Part shown: positions 1-5,081 of the stretch, in pieces
Position numbering within the stretch: the stretch's first letter is position 1
Layout: each line of letters begins with the position of its first letter
DNA from: Thermoleophilaceae bacterium
GTDB lineage: Bacteria > Actinomycetota > Thermoleophilia > Solirubrobacterales > Thermoleophilaceae
Direction: 5' to 3'
Length of the DNA stretch: 5,081 bases
Assembly (NCBI GenBank): GCA_013811765.1
Contig: JACCUO010000059.1
Coordinates: forward strand, 1-5,081
Position numbers and translations under genes: made by a program
The notes under the pieces: model-generated
What the model saw: only the letters and a program-made list of their open reading frames with translations
Told to the model about the DNA's origin: nothing
The model's database searches: none

Positions 1-1249
1 CCCGCTTGCCTGGGATGAGCTGCTCGCAAGGGGGGAGGGCGCGGATTTGGCGTTCGAGCAGCTTCCCTTCGCCCATCCGCTGTGGGTGCTCTACAGCTCG
101 GGCACCACCGGCCTGCCCAAGGCGATCGTGCACGGCCAGGGCGGGATCCTGCTCGAGCACCTCAAGAAGATGAACCTGCACGTGGATGCGAGGGAGAGAG
201 ACCGCGTCTTCTGGTTCACGACGACCGGCTGGATGATGTGGAACTTCCTCGTCGGGGTCCTGCTCACGCCCGCCGAGATCGTGCTGTACGACGGCAGCCC
301 TGCTCACCCGGATCTCACCGTCCTGTGGGACCTCGCCGAGCGCACGGAGACCACATGCTTCGGCACCTCGGCGGCGTACGTGGCCTCGTGCATGAAGGGC
401 GGAGCCCGGCCCCGTCAGGGGCGCGACCTCTCGGCCCTGCGCAGCGTGGGCTGCACCGGGTCACCGCTCTCGCCGGAGGGCTTTCGGTGGGTGTACGACC
501 ACGTGGGGGCGGACACGTGGCTCTTCTCGACCTCGGGCGGCACCGACGTGTGCACGGCGTTCGTGGGCGGTTGCCCGCTGCTGCCGGTCTACCTCGGTGA
601 GCTCCAGGCGCGCTCTCTGGGAGCGAAGGTGGAAGCCTTCGACGAGGACGGCAACAGCGTGGTTGGCGAGGTGGGCGAGCTTGTGATCACCGAGCCGATG
701 CCCTCCATGCCAGTTGCATTCTGGGGCGACCCCGAGGGCGAGCGCCTGCGTGAGAGCTATTTCTCAACCTACCCGGGCGTCTGGCGCCACGGCGACTGGA
801 TCGAGATCACCGAACGCGGCACCGCGATCATCTACGGGCGCTCTGACTCGACCATCAACCGCGGCGGCGTACGCATGGGCACGAGCGAGATCTATCGCGC
901 GGTGCTCGGGATCGAGCAGATCGTGGACGCTCTGGTGGTCGACGTGCCCTCGGGTGAGGAGAGCTGGATGCCACTGTTCGTCGTCCTGCGCGCGGGCGCC
1001 GAGTTGGACGGGGCGCTAAAGCTCGAGGTAGCCCGTAGAGTCCGCGAGGAGTGCTCGCCCCGGCACGTGCCCGATCAGGTCATCGCTGTGGGCGAGGTGC
1101 CCCGCACCCTGTCCGGCAAGCTGCTCGAGGTACCGGTCAAGCGGATCCTGATGGGCGAGCCGGCCGAGCAGGCCGCCAGCCGCGACTCGCTGCAGAACCC
1201 CGCGGCGCTCGACCCGTTCGTAGAGCTGGCGGCGCGGCGATCCGGTTGA
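1..1249 (+). CDS. Acetoacetyl-CoA synthetase (acetoacetate--CoA ligase), 5'-truncated by window edge
   Basis: This is the C-terminal 415 residues of an ANL-superfamily adenylating enzyme; the frame is open from base 2, so the true start lies upstream. The enzyme activates acetoacetate with ATP and joins it to CoA in the cytoplasm, feeding ketone-body or polyhydroxybutyrate-type carbon into acetyl-CoA metabolism. Counting from the codon at 2-4, the P-loop YSSGTTGLPK is at residues 31-40. The ATP-ribose aspartate lies in GDW (D265), the hinge region is YGRSDSTINRGG (R280, D282), and the catalytic lysine of the PRTLSGK motif is K373. The stretches FAHPLWVLYSSGTTGLPKAI and STSGGTDVCTAFVGG, and the C-terminal VPVKRILMGEP followed by a short tail, fit the acetoacetate-specific family better than acetyl-CoA synthetase. 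The family is about 650 residues, so roughly 240 are missing off-window. All visible catalytic motifs are intact. A TTG at 47 is an internal leucine, not a start. The gene ends with TGA 8 bp before a repeat block. Confidence 0.93.
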   Translation, partial: PLAWDELLARGEGADLAFEQLPFAHPLWVLYSSGTTGLPKAIVHGQGGILLEHLKKMNLHVDARERDRVFWFTTTGWMMWNFLVGVLLTPAEIVLYDGSPAHPDLTVLWDLAERTETTCFGTSAAYVASCMKGGARPRQGRDLSALRSVGCTGSPLSPEGFRWVYDHVGADTWLFSTSGGTDVCTAFVGGCPLLPVYLGELQARSLGAKVEAFDEDGNSVVGEVGELVITEPMPSMPVAFWGDPEGERLRESYFSTYPGVWRHGDWIEITERGTAIIYGRSDSTINRGGVRMGTSEIYRAVLGIEQIVDALVVDVPSGEESWMPLFVVLRAGAELDGALKLEVARRVREECSPRHVPDQVIAVGEVPRTLSGKLLEVPVKRILMGEPAEQAASRDSLQNPAALDPFVELAARRSG

Positions 1250-1254
1250 GCGCT

Positions 1255-1341
1255 TCTCCCGCCGGCACGTTCTGATCCCTCCACCGGCACCCTCTGATCC
1301 CACCACCGGCACCTGATCTCCCGCCGGCACGTTCTGATCCC
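1255..1341. repeat. Four tandem ~22-bp direct repeats between genes
   Basis: The units are 1258-1279, 1280-1301, 1302-1319 and 1320-1341. Units 1 and 4 are identical over 22 bp, and the identity extends to 25 bp (1255-1279 and 1317-1341); the shared core is GCCGGCACGTTCTGATCC. Unit 2 differs at a few bases (ACCGGCACCCTCTGATCC), and unit 3 carries a 4-bp deletion (ACCGGCACCTGATC). There are no spacers, so this is not a CRISPR array. The 22-bp period is about two helical turns, as in a protein-binding array. Multiple ~20-bp repeats are also known at the ends of some insertion sequences, such as the IS21 family. No transposase remnant is visible. Which explanation is right cannot be settled here. 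Confidence 0.85.
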
Positions 1342-1369
1342 ACTTGTGGGTCCGTGGGACACCAAAGTG
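1341..1369. other. Bulged 12-bp hairpin abutting the repeat block
   Basis: The arms pair as 1341-1345 with 1365-1369 (CACTT/AAGTG), 1347-1349 with 1362-1364 (TGG/CCA) and 1350-1353 with 1357-1360 (GTCC/GGAC). G1346 and A1361 are single-base bulges, and the loop is GTG (1354-1356). It starts at the last base of the fourth repeat. No T-run follows, so an ordinary rho-independent terminator for the upstream gene is unlikely. It could be part of a mobile-element end, an operator or an mRNA structure. Confidence 0.5.
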
Positions 1370-1413
1370 CGCACGGAATCGACAGCGGCCGTCACGCGCT
1401 GTCCGGGCCGCGG

Positions 1414-1441
1414 GTTTCCGCCACCCGCCCGCGGGTATCCT
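1414..1441 (+). promoter_or_regulatory. Possible promoter of the FAD/Rieske gene, near-leaderless
   Basis: A TANNNT hexamer, TATCCT, lies at 1436-1441 with a weak upstream GTTTCC at 1414-1419 (16-bp spacer). Transcription would begin at about 1448-1450, practically at the ATG at 1450. No Shine-Dalgarno sequence precedes that ATG, which agrees with leaderless translation, common in actinobacteria. Two CCGCGGGT octamers (1408-1415 and 1429-1436) lie 21 bp apart around the site, but in DNA this GC-rich they may be chance. The -35 match is poor. Confidence 0.3.
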
Positions 1442-1449
1442 GACCACGC

Positions 1450-3000
1450 ATGGACCAACTGCCCGGCACGCCCGCCTCGCTCTGGGTGGAGACCTCGCCC
1501 CCGACGGCCTACCCGGCGCTCGACCGTGATGTGAGCGCCGACGTCGCGGTGCTCGGCGGCGGCATCGCCGGGTTGACTAGCGCGCTGCTGATCGCGCGTG
1601 CGGGCCTCTCAGTCGTGCTCGTGGACGCCGGCAAGGTCGGCCGCGGGGTCAGCGGCTACTCCACCGCCAAGGTCACCTCGCTGCACAGCCTCACATACGC
1701 CGACCTCGTCTCAAGTCGCGGGGAGGATCACGCCCGCGTCTACGGTGAGGCCAACGAGGGAGGTCTCGCCACGATTGCGCGGCTGGCGCGCGAGCTGGCG
1801 ATCGAGTGCGACTTCCGCAGGCGCCCCAACTTCACCTACACGGAGTCCGAGGGTGAGCTGGACGGGGTGCGTGAGGAGGCTCAGGCCGCGAAGGACCTCG
1901 GCCTGCCCGCCTCGTTTGTGCAGGGAGACATCGGCCTGCCCTGGGAGGTGAAGGGGGCGGTGCGCTTCGAGGACCAGGCCGAGTTTCACCCGTGCAAGTA
2001 CCTCGTCGGGCTGGCCCAGGCCGTGCGCGGCGCGGGCGGCGAGATTTATGAGGACACCCGCGCCGTCGACGTGTCGGACGGCGACCCCTGCACGGTCCGT
2101 ACCGAGGACGGCCGCGAGCTGAAGGCAGGACACGTGATCGTGGCCACCCACTTCCCCTTCCTCGACCGCGCGGGCTTCTTCGCGCGGATGCATCCCGAGC
2201 GCTCCTACTGCCTGGCGCTGCGCGTCCGCGGCAGCGTCCCGCAGGGCATGTACATCAGCACGCAGGGTCACTCGCTGCGCTCCCAGCCGGTGCCGGGCGG
2301 CGGAGAGCTGTTCCTGGTCGGCGGCGAGAGCCACAAGGTGGGCCAGGCAGACGAGGCGGACCGGGTCCGGGCGCTCGACTCCTACGCGCGCGACCGGTTC
2401 GAGGTGGACAGCGTGGACTACCGCTGGTCAACGCAGGACAACATCCCGCTCGACTCCGTGCCCTACGTGGGCAAGCTCGCGCCGTTCTCGAAGCGAGTGC
2501 TGGTGGCCACCGGATTTCGCAAGTGGGGCTTTGCCAATGCGACGGCGGCGGCCATCATCCTCGCCGACGCGGTGAAGGGCGACGAGCACCCCTGGGCGGC
2601 CACATTCGACTCGACCCGTCTGGGTCCGGCATCCGCGGCCGCCACCTTCCTGAAGGAGAACGTGAACGTGGGCCGGCGCTTTGTCCAGGACCGCTTCAAG
2701 CGCGGCTCGGCCGAGGAGGTGGCACCCGGCGAGGGAGCGATCGTGCGTGACGGTGTTCGCCAGGCTGCCGTCCACCGCGATAAGGACGGGAAGCTCCACG
2801 CCCTCTCCGCGCGCTGTACCCACATGGGCTGCATCGTCGAGTGGAACAACGCGGAGCGCTCGTGGGACTGTCCCTGCCACGGGTCGCGGTTCGGGACCGA
2901 CGGTCGCGTTCTCCAGGGCCCGGCGGTCGCTGCGCTCGAGCCGCGCGAGCTCCAGGCGCCTGAACCCGGCGAGCCGGGAACCGGCGAGGGGCCCCGGTGA
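1450..3000 (+). CDS. FAD-dependent oxidoreductase with C-terminal Rieske [2Fe-2S] domain
   Basis: This 516-residue protein joins a DAO/GlyA-type FAD oxidoreductase to a Rieske ferredoxin-like domain. The Rossmann loop GGGIAG is at residues 36-41, ending the second strand at D59. GVSGYSTAK follows, and the FAD-fold C-terminal motif ATGFRKWGF is at 353-361. The Rieske domain spans about 420-505: C456-T-H458 and C474-P-C476-H477 supply the two Cys and two His cluster ligands. C461 and C476 are the extra pair that forms the disulfide in bc1-type Rieske proteins. The architecture and length resemble Bacillus YhfW (about 509 residues). There is no signal peptide or membrane segment, so it is probably cytoplasmic. 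By family logic it oxidises an amine or amino-acid-like substrate and may pass electrons between FAD and the iron-sulfur cluster; the substrate and acceptor are unknown. ATG 1450 fits the usual distance to the FAD loop, though no ribosome-binding site is visible. A DsbA-like gene follows 36 bp downstream. Confidence 0.92.
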   Translation: MDQLPGTPASLWVETSPPTAYPALDRDVSADVAVLGGGIAGLTSALLIARAGLSVVLVDAGKVGRGVSGYSTAKVTSLHSLTYADLVSSRGEDHARVYGEANEGGLATIARLARELAIECDFRRRPNFTYTESEGELDGVREEAQAAKDLGLPASFVQGDIGLPWEVKGAVRFEDQAEFHPCKYLVGLAQAVRGAGGEIYEDTRAVDVSDGDPCTVRTEDGRELKAGHVIVATHFPFLDRAGFFARMHPERSYCLALRVRGSVPQGMYISTQGHSLRSQPVPGGGELFLVGGESHKVGQADEADRVRALDSYARDRFEVDSVDYRWSTQDNIPLDSVPYVGKLAPFSKRVLVATGFRKWGFANATAAAIILADAVKGDEHPWAATFDSTRLGPASAAATFLKENVNVGRRFVQDRFKRGSAEEVAPGEGAIVRDGVRQAAVHRDKDGKLHALSARCTHMGCIVEWNNAERSWDCPCHGSRFGTDGRVLQGPAVAALEPRELQAPEPGEPGTGEGPR

Positions 3001-3036
3001 CGCGCGACGCCCCCCCAGTGCCCTCCACGGGTCCGA

Positions 3037-3912
3037 GTGCCGCCCAACGTGGCTGAGCCCGTGCCCGACGTACGGATCACGGAGTTCACCGACCCCGGCT
3101 GCCCATGGGCCTGGTCGGCCGAGCCGTTTCGCCGCCGGCTCGACTGGCTCTATGGCGAGCGCTTGGAGTGGCAAATCTGTGTCGTAGGGCTCTCAGAGAC
3201 CCCTGAGGACTACCTGGCGAAAGGCTTCACCCCGGAGAAGCAGGCCCGCTCGTTCGAGCGGATCGCAAAGGAGCACGGGATGCCGATCGACACCGCGCCC
3301 CGGCCGCGGATGGCCGCCACCCTGCCGGCGTGCCGCGCGATCGTGGCGGCTCGCCTGAACGCTCCGGAGCGCGAGCGCACGCTGCTGAGGCGATTGCGCG
3401 TGCGGAACTTCTCGAGCGAGCTGCTCGACGAGCCGGAGACGATCGCCGCCGCAGCGCGTGACGCCGGCCTCGACCCCGCCGAGCTTGAGAGGTGGTCCCG
3501 CGGCGAGGATGTAGAGGCGGCCCTGCGCGAGGACATGGCGAGGGCCCGCGAGCCGATCCCGGCGGCTCGGGTGCTCGATGACAAGCTGGCCAACTGGTCG
3601 GGCGGGCGGCGCTACACCTGTCCGTCCTATGAGGTCGTGCGCGTGTCGGACGGGGTGCGGATCGCGGTGCCCGGCTTTCAGCCCTTCGGCGTCTACGACG
3701 TGTTGCTCGCCAACCTCGTGCCGGACTTGGAGCGCCGCGAGCCGGCCGAAAGCGCGGAGGAGGTGCTGGAGTGGACGGGCACCCCGCTTGCGAGCAAGGA
3801 GGTCGCGGTGGTGCGCGACATCCCGTTCGAGCGCGCTCGCGAGGAGCTCGGGCGCGTGGCGGATGAGTGTCATGTGGGCTCAGACGGGCTCTGGTCGCTT
3901 CCGCGGGCCTGA
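3037..3912 (+). CDS. DsbA/FrnE-family thioredoxin-fold protein with single active-site cysteine
   Basis: This is a 291-residue protein if the GTG at 3037 is the start. The thioredoxin-like first strand VRITEFTDPG runs into C22-P-W-A25, where DsbA and FrnE relatives usually have CxxC. A long helical insertion (about 60-170) follows, then the second half of the fold with YTCPSY, a likely cis-proline loop, near residues 195-200. Other cysteines occur in QICVVG, PACRAI and DECHVG. There is no signal peptide or membrane helix, so it should act in the cytoplasm, unlike periplasmic DsbA. It may be a thiol-dependent reductase or isomerase; loss of the resolving cysteine suggests a monothiol mechanism (for example with mycothiol) or a non-redox role. 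In-frame GTGs at 3049 and 3061 are alternative starts; none has a clear Shine-Dalgarno, and the domain begins after all three. The gene lies 36 bp downstream of the FAD/Rieske gene, probably in the same operon. Confidence 0.85.
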   Translation: MPPNVAEPVPDVRITEFTDPGCPWAWSAEPFRRRLDWLYGERLEWQICVVGLSETPEDYLAKGFTPEKQARSFERIAKEHGMPIDTAPRPRMAATLPACRAIVAARLNAPERERTLLRRLRVRNFSSELLDEPETIAAAARDAGLDPAELERWSRGEDVEAALREDMARAREPIPAARVLDDKLANWSGGRRYTCPSYEVVRVSDGVRIAVPGFQPFGVYDVLLANLVPDLERREPAESAEEVLEWTGTPLASKEVAVVRDIPFERAREELGRVADECHVGSDGLWSLPRA

Positions 3913-3924
3913 CCAACGCATCAT

Positions 3925-3950
3925 GAGCCCTCCCGATCGGGCGCGGGCTC
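3925..3950. terminator. Likely bidirectional terminator hairpin between convergent genes
   Basis: GAGCCC (3925-3930) pairs perfectly with GGGCTC (3945-3950). Inside lies the palindrome CCCGATCGGG (3932-3941), which can extend the stem with a GATC loop. The element sits 13 bp after the stop of the DsbA-like gene and 7 bp beyond the stop of the oppositely oriented exonuclease gene, exactly where a shared terminator is expected. No run of T is present on either side, so termination by the hairpin alone is uncertain. Confidence 0.5.
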
Positions 3951-3956
3951 TATCGG

Positions 3957-4814
3957 CTATCCGGTAGCAGCGACGAGCCGCTTCGCCAGCCCCTCCATGC
4001 CCAGCTCCTTCGCGGCGGCGGCCCCGCCCGCACGGTCCGTGGGGGAGTCCGGCGGCAGCTCTACGTCAACCGGGCGCAGGGTGGCGATCTCGCGGTAGGC
4101 CTCGAGCTCCGCGCGGGCGCGAGCGAGGATGTTGCGATCCGGCCCGTCGCGATCGGCGGCATCCAGGGCGTTCGCCAGCGATCCATGGCGGCGCAGGATG
4201 TCCGCCGCGCGCTTCTCTCCGATCCCCTTCATCCCCGGCAGCCCGTCGGACGGGTCGCCGCGCAGGGCTATGAAGTCGGGCACGAGCGCCGGCCCCACCC
4301 CGTAGCGGGCCTCCACCTCCGCCGGTCCCATCCGCTCGGGCCCGCGCTTTCCCCTTCCCCCGAGCAGTAGGACCGAGACCCGCTCGCCCGCGCACTGGAA
4401 CATGTCGCGGTCCCCGGTCAGGATCAGCGCCTCGCTGCCGGCCTCCTCCTCGGCCCGCGCGAACGAGCCGAGCAGGTCGTCGGCCTCGAGGCTGTCGTGG
4501 TCCCGCACGGCCCATCCGAGCGCCGCATAGAGGCGCGGCGCCAGCTTCCACTGGCGGGCCAGGTCGGCCGGCATCGGCGGGCGGTGGGCGTGATAGCCGG
4601 GGTAGAGCTCCACGCGGTAGGTGGCGGCATCCGGGCCAAAGCAGGTCACGACCGCCCGGGCCTGGTGCTCGTCGGCTACGGCGAGGATGGTGTTCGTGCT
4701 CCCGAGCAGGGCATTCACCGGCAGGTCGTCGGCACCCTTGATCGAGTCCGGAAGGCCGTAGAAGGCCCGGTAGAGGAGATAGGGGGCGTCGACGAGAAGG
4801 AGCGGGCTGACCAT
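3957..4814 (-). CDS. Stand-alone 5'-3' exonuclease / flap endonuclease-like protein (PIN-like + H3TH)
   Basis: This 285-residue protein matches the 5' nuclease domain of DNA polymerase I without the polymerase. Such enzymes remove RNA primers and cut 5' flaps during lagging-strand synthesis and repair. From ATG 4814 the motifs are [14 protein letters not shown] (D9, R16), [14 protein letters not shown] (67-79), EADD (110-113), TGDRDMFQ (D135, D137) and the helix-3-turn-helix DNA-binding segment [15 protein letters not shown] to [11 protein letters not shown] (about 180-207; D187, D190). The acidic cluster aligns with T5 FEN D26, E128, D130, D131, D153, D155, D201 and D204. The positions equivalent to T5 D68 and K83 are Gly60 and His75. 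ATG 4814 is preferred: AGGG lies 11 bases upstream and a possible -10 (TATTAG) just ahead. The in-frame GTG at 4826 would add four residues. The gene is convergent with the DsbA-like gene and divergent from the cold-shock gene. Confidence 0.9.
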   Translation of the reverse strand: MVSPLLLVDAPYLLYRAFYGLPDSIKGADDLPVNALLGSTNTILAVADEHQARAVVTCFGPDAATYRVELYPGYHAHRPPMPADLARQWKLAPRLYAALGWAVRDHDSLEADDLLGSFARAEEEAGSEALILTGDRDMFQCAGERVSVLLLGGRGKRGPERMGPAEVEARYGVGPALVPDFIALRGDPSDGLPGMKGIGEKRAADILRRHGSLANALDAADRDGPDRNILARARAELEAYREIATLRPVDVELPPDSPTDRAGGAAAAKELGMEGLAKRLVAATG

Positions 4815-4844
4815 TGACGCGGGCACCCTAATACGTGGTAGCGT
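4814..4844 (+). promoter_or_regulatory. Possible promoter of the cold-shock gene
   Basis: TTGACG (4814-4819) matches the -35 consensus at five of six positions. TAGCGT (4839-4844) has the TANNNT form after a long 19-bp spacer. The start of transcription would fall near 4851, giving a leader of about 110 nt, as is common for csp genes. The -35 box overlaps the start codon of the exonuclease on the other strand. Confidence 0.4.
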
Positions 4845-4856
4845 TTCGCGGGTAAG
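4828..4856 (-). promoter_or_regulatory. Possible promoter of the exonuclease gene
   Basis: On the minus strand TATTAG (4833-4828) is a 4/6 match to the -10 box, with CTTACC (4856-4851) 17 bp upstream as a poor -35. Transcription would start near 4821, giving a leader of only about seven bases before ATG 4814. That would put the alternative GTG at 4826 outside the transcript. It overlaps the proposed promoter of the divergent cold-shock gene. Confidence 0.28.
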
Positions 4857-4875
4857 GTCGGGCAGGTTGCCCGGC
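4857..4875 (+). other. Hairpin near the 5' end of the csp leader
   Basis: CGGGCA (4859-4864) and TGCCCG (4868-4873) form a perfect 6-bp stem with a GGT loop. It is extended by T4858-G4874 (wobble) and G4857-C4875. It would sit close to the 5' end of the predicted leader. No T-run follows, so it is not an obvious attenuator; it may stabilise the mRNA. Confidence 0.4.
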
Positions 4876-4913
4876 GAAGAAGTGCAGGCGCTCGCAGTCG
4901 TTGCTCATCAGCA

Positions 4914-4954
4914 TCCTCCGCGTACGCAGCACATCACAAGAAGATCGTGGAGGA
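4914..4954 (+). promoter_or_regulatory. Csp Shine-Dalgarno with pairing anti-Shine-Dalgarno stem
   Basis: GGAGG at 4949-4953 is a strong ribosome-binding site six bases before ATG 4960. TCCTCCGCG (4914-4922) is complementary to CGTGGAGGA (4946-4954) over nine pairs, with one G-U wobble (G4920-T4948) and a 23-nt loop. Folded this way the ribosome-binding site is hidden, so the leader may control translation, possibly by temperature or RNA remodelling. The pairing is read directly from the sequence; the regulatory role is inference. Confidence 0.45.
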
Positions 4955-4959
4955 ACTCC

Positions 4960-5081
4960 ATGCCAAACGGAACCGTAAAGTGGTTCAGCGACGAGAAGGG
5001 CTTCGGCTTCATCACCCCTGACGACGGGGGCAAGGACCTTTTCGTGCATCACACCGGCATCAACGGTGACGGCTTCAAGTC
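4960..5081 (+). CDS. Cold-shock domain protein (CspA family), 3'-truncated by window edge
   Basis: The first 40 residues of a CspA-type protein are present; the family is about 65-70 residues, so the last third lies beyond the window. The OB-fold begins [18 protein letters not shown]. It carries the RNP1-type motif KGFGFI (residues 13-18) and the RNP2-type motif LFVHH (about 27-31). Members bind single-stranded RNA and DNA and melt mRNA structure in the cytoplasm, either on cooling or constitutively. ATG 4960 is firmly set by GGAGG six bases upstream and by the standard family N-terminus. The leader can fold over its own ribosome-binding site, which would fit autoregulation by an RNA chaperone. 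Which csp paralogue this is cannot be told. Confidence 0.95.
   Translation, partial: MPNGTVKWFSDEKGFGFITPDDGGKDLFVHHTGINGDGFK

Noticed and set aside
47..49. TTG as start of the acetoacetyl-CoA synthetase
   Set aside because: The frame stays open to base 2 with family-like sequence upstream, and the enzyme needs about 240 more N-terminal residues.
1225..1266. Stem between GCTGGCGG (1225-1232) and CCGCCGGC (1259-1266) as a terminator of the synthetase gene
   Set aside because: The loop is 26 nt, one arm lies inside the coding region, there is no T-run, and the other arm is simply part of the first repeat.
1255..1341. Repeat block as a CRISPR array
   Set aside because: Units abut each other without unique spacers, only four exist, and no cas gene is present.
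1016..1447. Minus-strand reading frame across the synthetase 3' end and the repeats
   Set aside because: It is made of the reverse of a well-conserved coding region plus repeated low-complexity peptide from the repeats; it has no recognisable domain.
2428..3174. Long minus-strand reading frame opposite the Rieske domain
   Set aside because: It is opposite a clearly conserved protein in GC-rich DNA, where stop codons are rare on the complementary strand; the peptide has no domain features. The same holds for 1711-2334 and 3193-3873 on the minus strand.
4847..4922. Alternative pairing of CGCGGG (4847-4852) with TCCGCG (4917-4922) that would free the csp ribosome-binding site
   Set aside because: It is attractive as a two-state switch, but the 5' arm lies at or before the predicted transcription start and is only six pairs with one wobble in GC-rich DNA.
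4828..5052. Minus-strand 74-residue reading frame over the csp gene
   Set aside because: It is the antisense of the cold-shock coding region and its leader, and has no family resemblance.

Overview
The window is GC-rich throughout, with GTG starts, dense co-oriented genes and little intergenic DNA. It looks like an actinobacterial chromosome. The style of the cold-shock protein and of the stand-alone exonuclease is compatible with Thermoleophilia/Solirubrobacterales, but that placement is an impression from sequence style, not a phylogeny. There is no rRNA, tRNA, CRISPR array, transposase or phage gene.

Layout. (1) Positions 1-1249 (+) hold the C-terminal two thirds of an acetoacetyl-CoA synthetase; its start lies outside the window. 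(2) Positions 1250-1449 are a 200-bp gap with four tandem copies of a ~22-bp unit, followed directly by a bulged 12-bp hairpin. This could be the relic of a mobile-element end or an operator array. (3) Positions 1450-3000 (+) encode an FAD-dependent oxidoreductase fused to a C-terminal bc1-type Rieske [2Fe-2S] domain. (4) It is followed after 36 bp by a cytoplasmic DsbA/FrnE-like thioredoxin-fold protein (3037-3912, +) whose CxxC has become CPWA; the two redox genes probably form a short operon. (5) A hairpin at 3925-3950 separates this operon from the convergent minus-strand 5'-3' exonuclease/flap-endonuclease gene (3957-4814). (6) Positions 4815-4959 are a divergent regulatory region leading to a cold-shock-domain gene that starts at 4960 (+) and runs off the window end.

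How the genes relate. The two redox proteins are plausibly co-transcribed and may share a thiol/electron-transfer job, but no substrate can be read from the sequence. Acetoacetate activation, DNA processing by the exonuclease and the cold-shock RNA chaperone are separate housekeeping functions. I see no convincing new multi-gene system. The best leads are small: the repeat-plus-hairpin cassette, the substituted catalytic residues of the exonuclease, and the csp leader, where the Shine-Dalgarno can be closed inside a 9-bp stem.
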